A stretch of 23,319 nucleotides of DNA from positions 1-23,319 of the forward strand of contig JBBROH010000046.1 in NCBI GenBank assembly GCA_038229595.1, written 5' to 3'. Under the pieces are notes generated by a model, which was not told the origin of the DNA, searched no databases, and saw nothing but the letters and a program-made list of their open reading frames with translations. The stretch is from JBBROH01 sp038229595. GTDB lineage: Bacteria > Chloroflexota > Chloroflexia > QHBQ01. Positions 22,174-23,319 of this stretch are shown here, piece by piece (position 1 is the stretch's first letter; every line of letters starts with the position of its first letter). The position numbers and the translations under genes were made by a program.

Positions 22174-23319
22174 GTGGCGGTGGCAGCAAACACAATCTTG
22201 CTAGATAGGGTAGCCCGCTTTATCCAAGAGCAGCAGCTTTTCCCTCACCCGCAGCCGGTTGTTGTCGGCGTGAGTGGCGGGCCGGACTCGGTTGTGCTGC
22301 TACACATCCTCAGCCGCCTCAAGGCTCTGGGTCTCAATCTCCACGTGGCGCACCTCAATCATCGGTTGCGTGGGGCCGAGGCCGAGGCGGATGCCCGCTT
22401 CGTGCAGAGCTTCACCCGCCAGCTTGGTCTCCCCTGTACGGTTGGTGGGGCCGACGTGAAGGCTTACCAGAGCCGCAACGCTCTCTCTACCGAGACGGCA
22501 GCCCGCCAGGTGCGTTACGCCTTCCTGCGCGATGTTGCTCAGCGGGTGGGGGCAGAGCGGGTGGCAGTCGGCCACACCGCCGACGACCAGGCCGAGACGG
22601 TGACTATGCACTGGCTGCGTGGCTCAGGGCTGGCGGGCCTGCGCGGGATGCGTCCAGCAGCCCCAATCTTCTTGCTAGAAGATCAGCATGAGCCGATTAC
22701 GGTCGAGGGAGAACGGCCCGATGAGGTTGCGATCCTGCCACCCAGCAGCCTGCATATGCTGGTGGTGCGCCCGCTGCTGGGGGTTTGGCGCAAGGAGATC
22801 GAGGCCTATTGCCGCCAGTATGACCTCAATCCCCGCACCGATAGCACCAACAGCGATACGCGCAACCAGCGCAACAAGGTGCGCCTGCAACTAACCCCGG
22901 CCCTGGAGTCGTTCAACCCCGACTTCAAGGAGAACATCACCCGCGCCGCGCAGACCTACGCCGTCGAGTACGAATACTTCGAGGCGCAGGTGGACGCACT
23001 CTGGCCGCGCCTGGTCGAGGTGGGCGACCGCCTGGTGCGCTTCGATGGCGAGGTCTGGCAGCAGACTCCTCTGGCCCTGCAACCTTACTGCTTGCGGCGG
23101 GCGGTGCTGACCCTGGTCGGCCATGTCGAGGGTTTGGAGCGGGTGCATATCGAGGCGATCACGGGGGGTGACGGCCCGGCCCGCGCCCGTGTCAACCTGC
23201 CGCACGACCTGATCATGCAGCGCGAGGTGGAGGGCTTCGTCATTGGCCTGCGCGAGGGCTTGGAGGAGCGGTTGCGCGCCCTGGATAGCCGCCGCTATCC
23301 GTTGCTGACCAATAGCAGC
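22174..23319 (+). CDS. tilS: tRNA(Ile)-lysidine synthase, 3' partial
   Basis: TilS attaches lysine to C34 of the CAU-anticodon tRNA-Ile2, switching it from Met to Ile identity and AUA decoding. The PP-loop SGGPDS is at residues 34-39. HLNHRLRG, ARQVRYAFL, VGHTADDQAET and RPLLGVWRKEIE follow in family order, then the Asn-rich R.NKVR segment. The frame stays open to the last base, with 382 codons in the window, so the C-terminal part lies beyond. The GTG at 22174 has GGAGGT six bases upstream; an in-frame stop at 22147 limits the start. It has its own promoter after the tRNA terminator. Confidence 0.96.
   Translation, partial: MAVAANTILLDRVARFIQEQQLFPHPQPVVVGVSGGPDSVVLLHILSRLKALGLNLHVAHLNHRLRGAEAEADARFVQSFTRQLGLPCTVGGADVKAYQSRNALSTETAARQVRYAFLRDVAQRVGAERVAVGHTADDQAETVTMHWLRGSGLAGLRGMRPAAPIFLLEDQHEPITVEGERPDEVAILPPSSLHMLVVRPLLGVWRKEIEAYCRQYDLNPRTDSTNSDTRNQRNKVRLQLTPALESFNPDFKENITRAAQTYAVEYEYFEAQVDALWPRLVEVGDRLVRFDGEVWQQTPLALQPYCLRRAVLTLVGHVEGLERVHIEAITGGDGPARARVNLPHDLIMQREVEGFVIGLREGLEERLRALDSRRYPLLTNSS

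Overview
The window is GC-rich, densely coded bacterial DNA. It most resembles a filamentous or gliding member of the Chloroflexota (Chloroflexia). The pointers are an MglA/MglB pair, Thr/Pro-rich 'TPT'-type stalks on secreted proteins, SLH and lamin-tail-domain surface proteins, PATAN (DUF4388) proteins and large TPR proteins. This placement is inferred from gene content; no marker gene was compared.

Layout. (1) 1-2491, plus strand: the C-terminal part of a Thr/Pro-stalked zinc peptidase (MA-like), then a YeiH/UPF0324 permease with its own promoter. (2) 2519-6376, minus strand: the run gatC - two-repeat membrane protein - 67-aa membrane protein - gatA - TPR protein - FtsB/DivIC-like protein. 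A promoter lies before gatC, and a second before gatA would give a leaderless message. (3) 6494-10010, plus strand: a roadblock/LC7 protein, purM, purN, mglB, mglA. This mixes a polarity-type small-GTPase switch with purine biosynthesis. (4) 10060-14469, plus strand: a small lipoprotein gene that looks frameshifted, a PATAN/DUF4388 protein, a membrane-anchored lamin-tail-domain protein with a small membrane partner, then purH behind a leader with two competing hairpins. (5) 14602-17397, minus strand: a surface-protein operon. It has a secreted Gly/Asn-repeat protein, interrupted by an apparent one-base frameshift, and a Thr-rich SLH-domain protein, behind a leader of about 155 nt. A long perfect hairpin separates it from purH. 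(6) 17784-20696, minus strand: a membrane-anchored protein of about 970 aa with 18 or more TPRs, followed by a clear terminator. (7) 20888-21817, plus strand: a fusion of a TPR-like segment, a Pro-rich linker and two YccF domains. (8) 21861-23319, plus strand: a perfect-consensus promoter, initiator tRNA-fMet, a second CAU tRNA, a terminator, and tilS, which runs off the end.

How the parts work together. gatC/gatA supply two subunits of the Glu/Asp-tRNA amidotransferase; gatB is not in the window. purM, purN and purH catalyse purine steps 5, 3 and 9-10. MglB is the GTPase-activating partner of MglA, and the extra LC7 and PATAN proteins are commonly found around such GTPases. tilS modifies a CAU tRNA and sits just downstream of two CAU tRNA genes. 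The points most worth checking are the GTPase/purine interleaving, the two apparent frameshifts at short C/G runs, the structured leaders of purH and the surface operon, and the ExxE-duplicated membrane protein nested between gatC and gatA.
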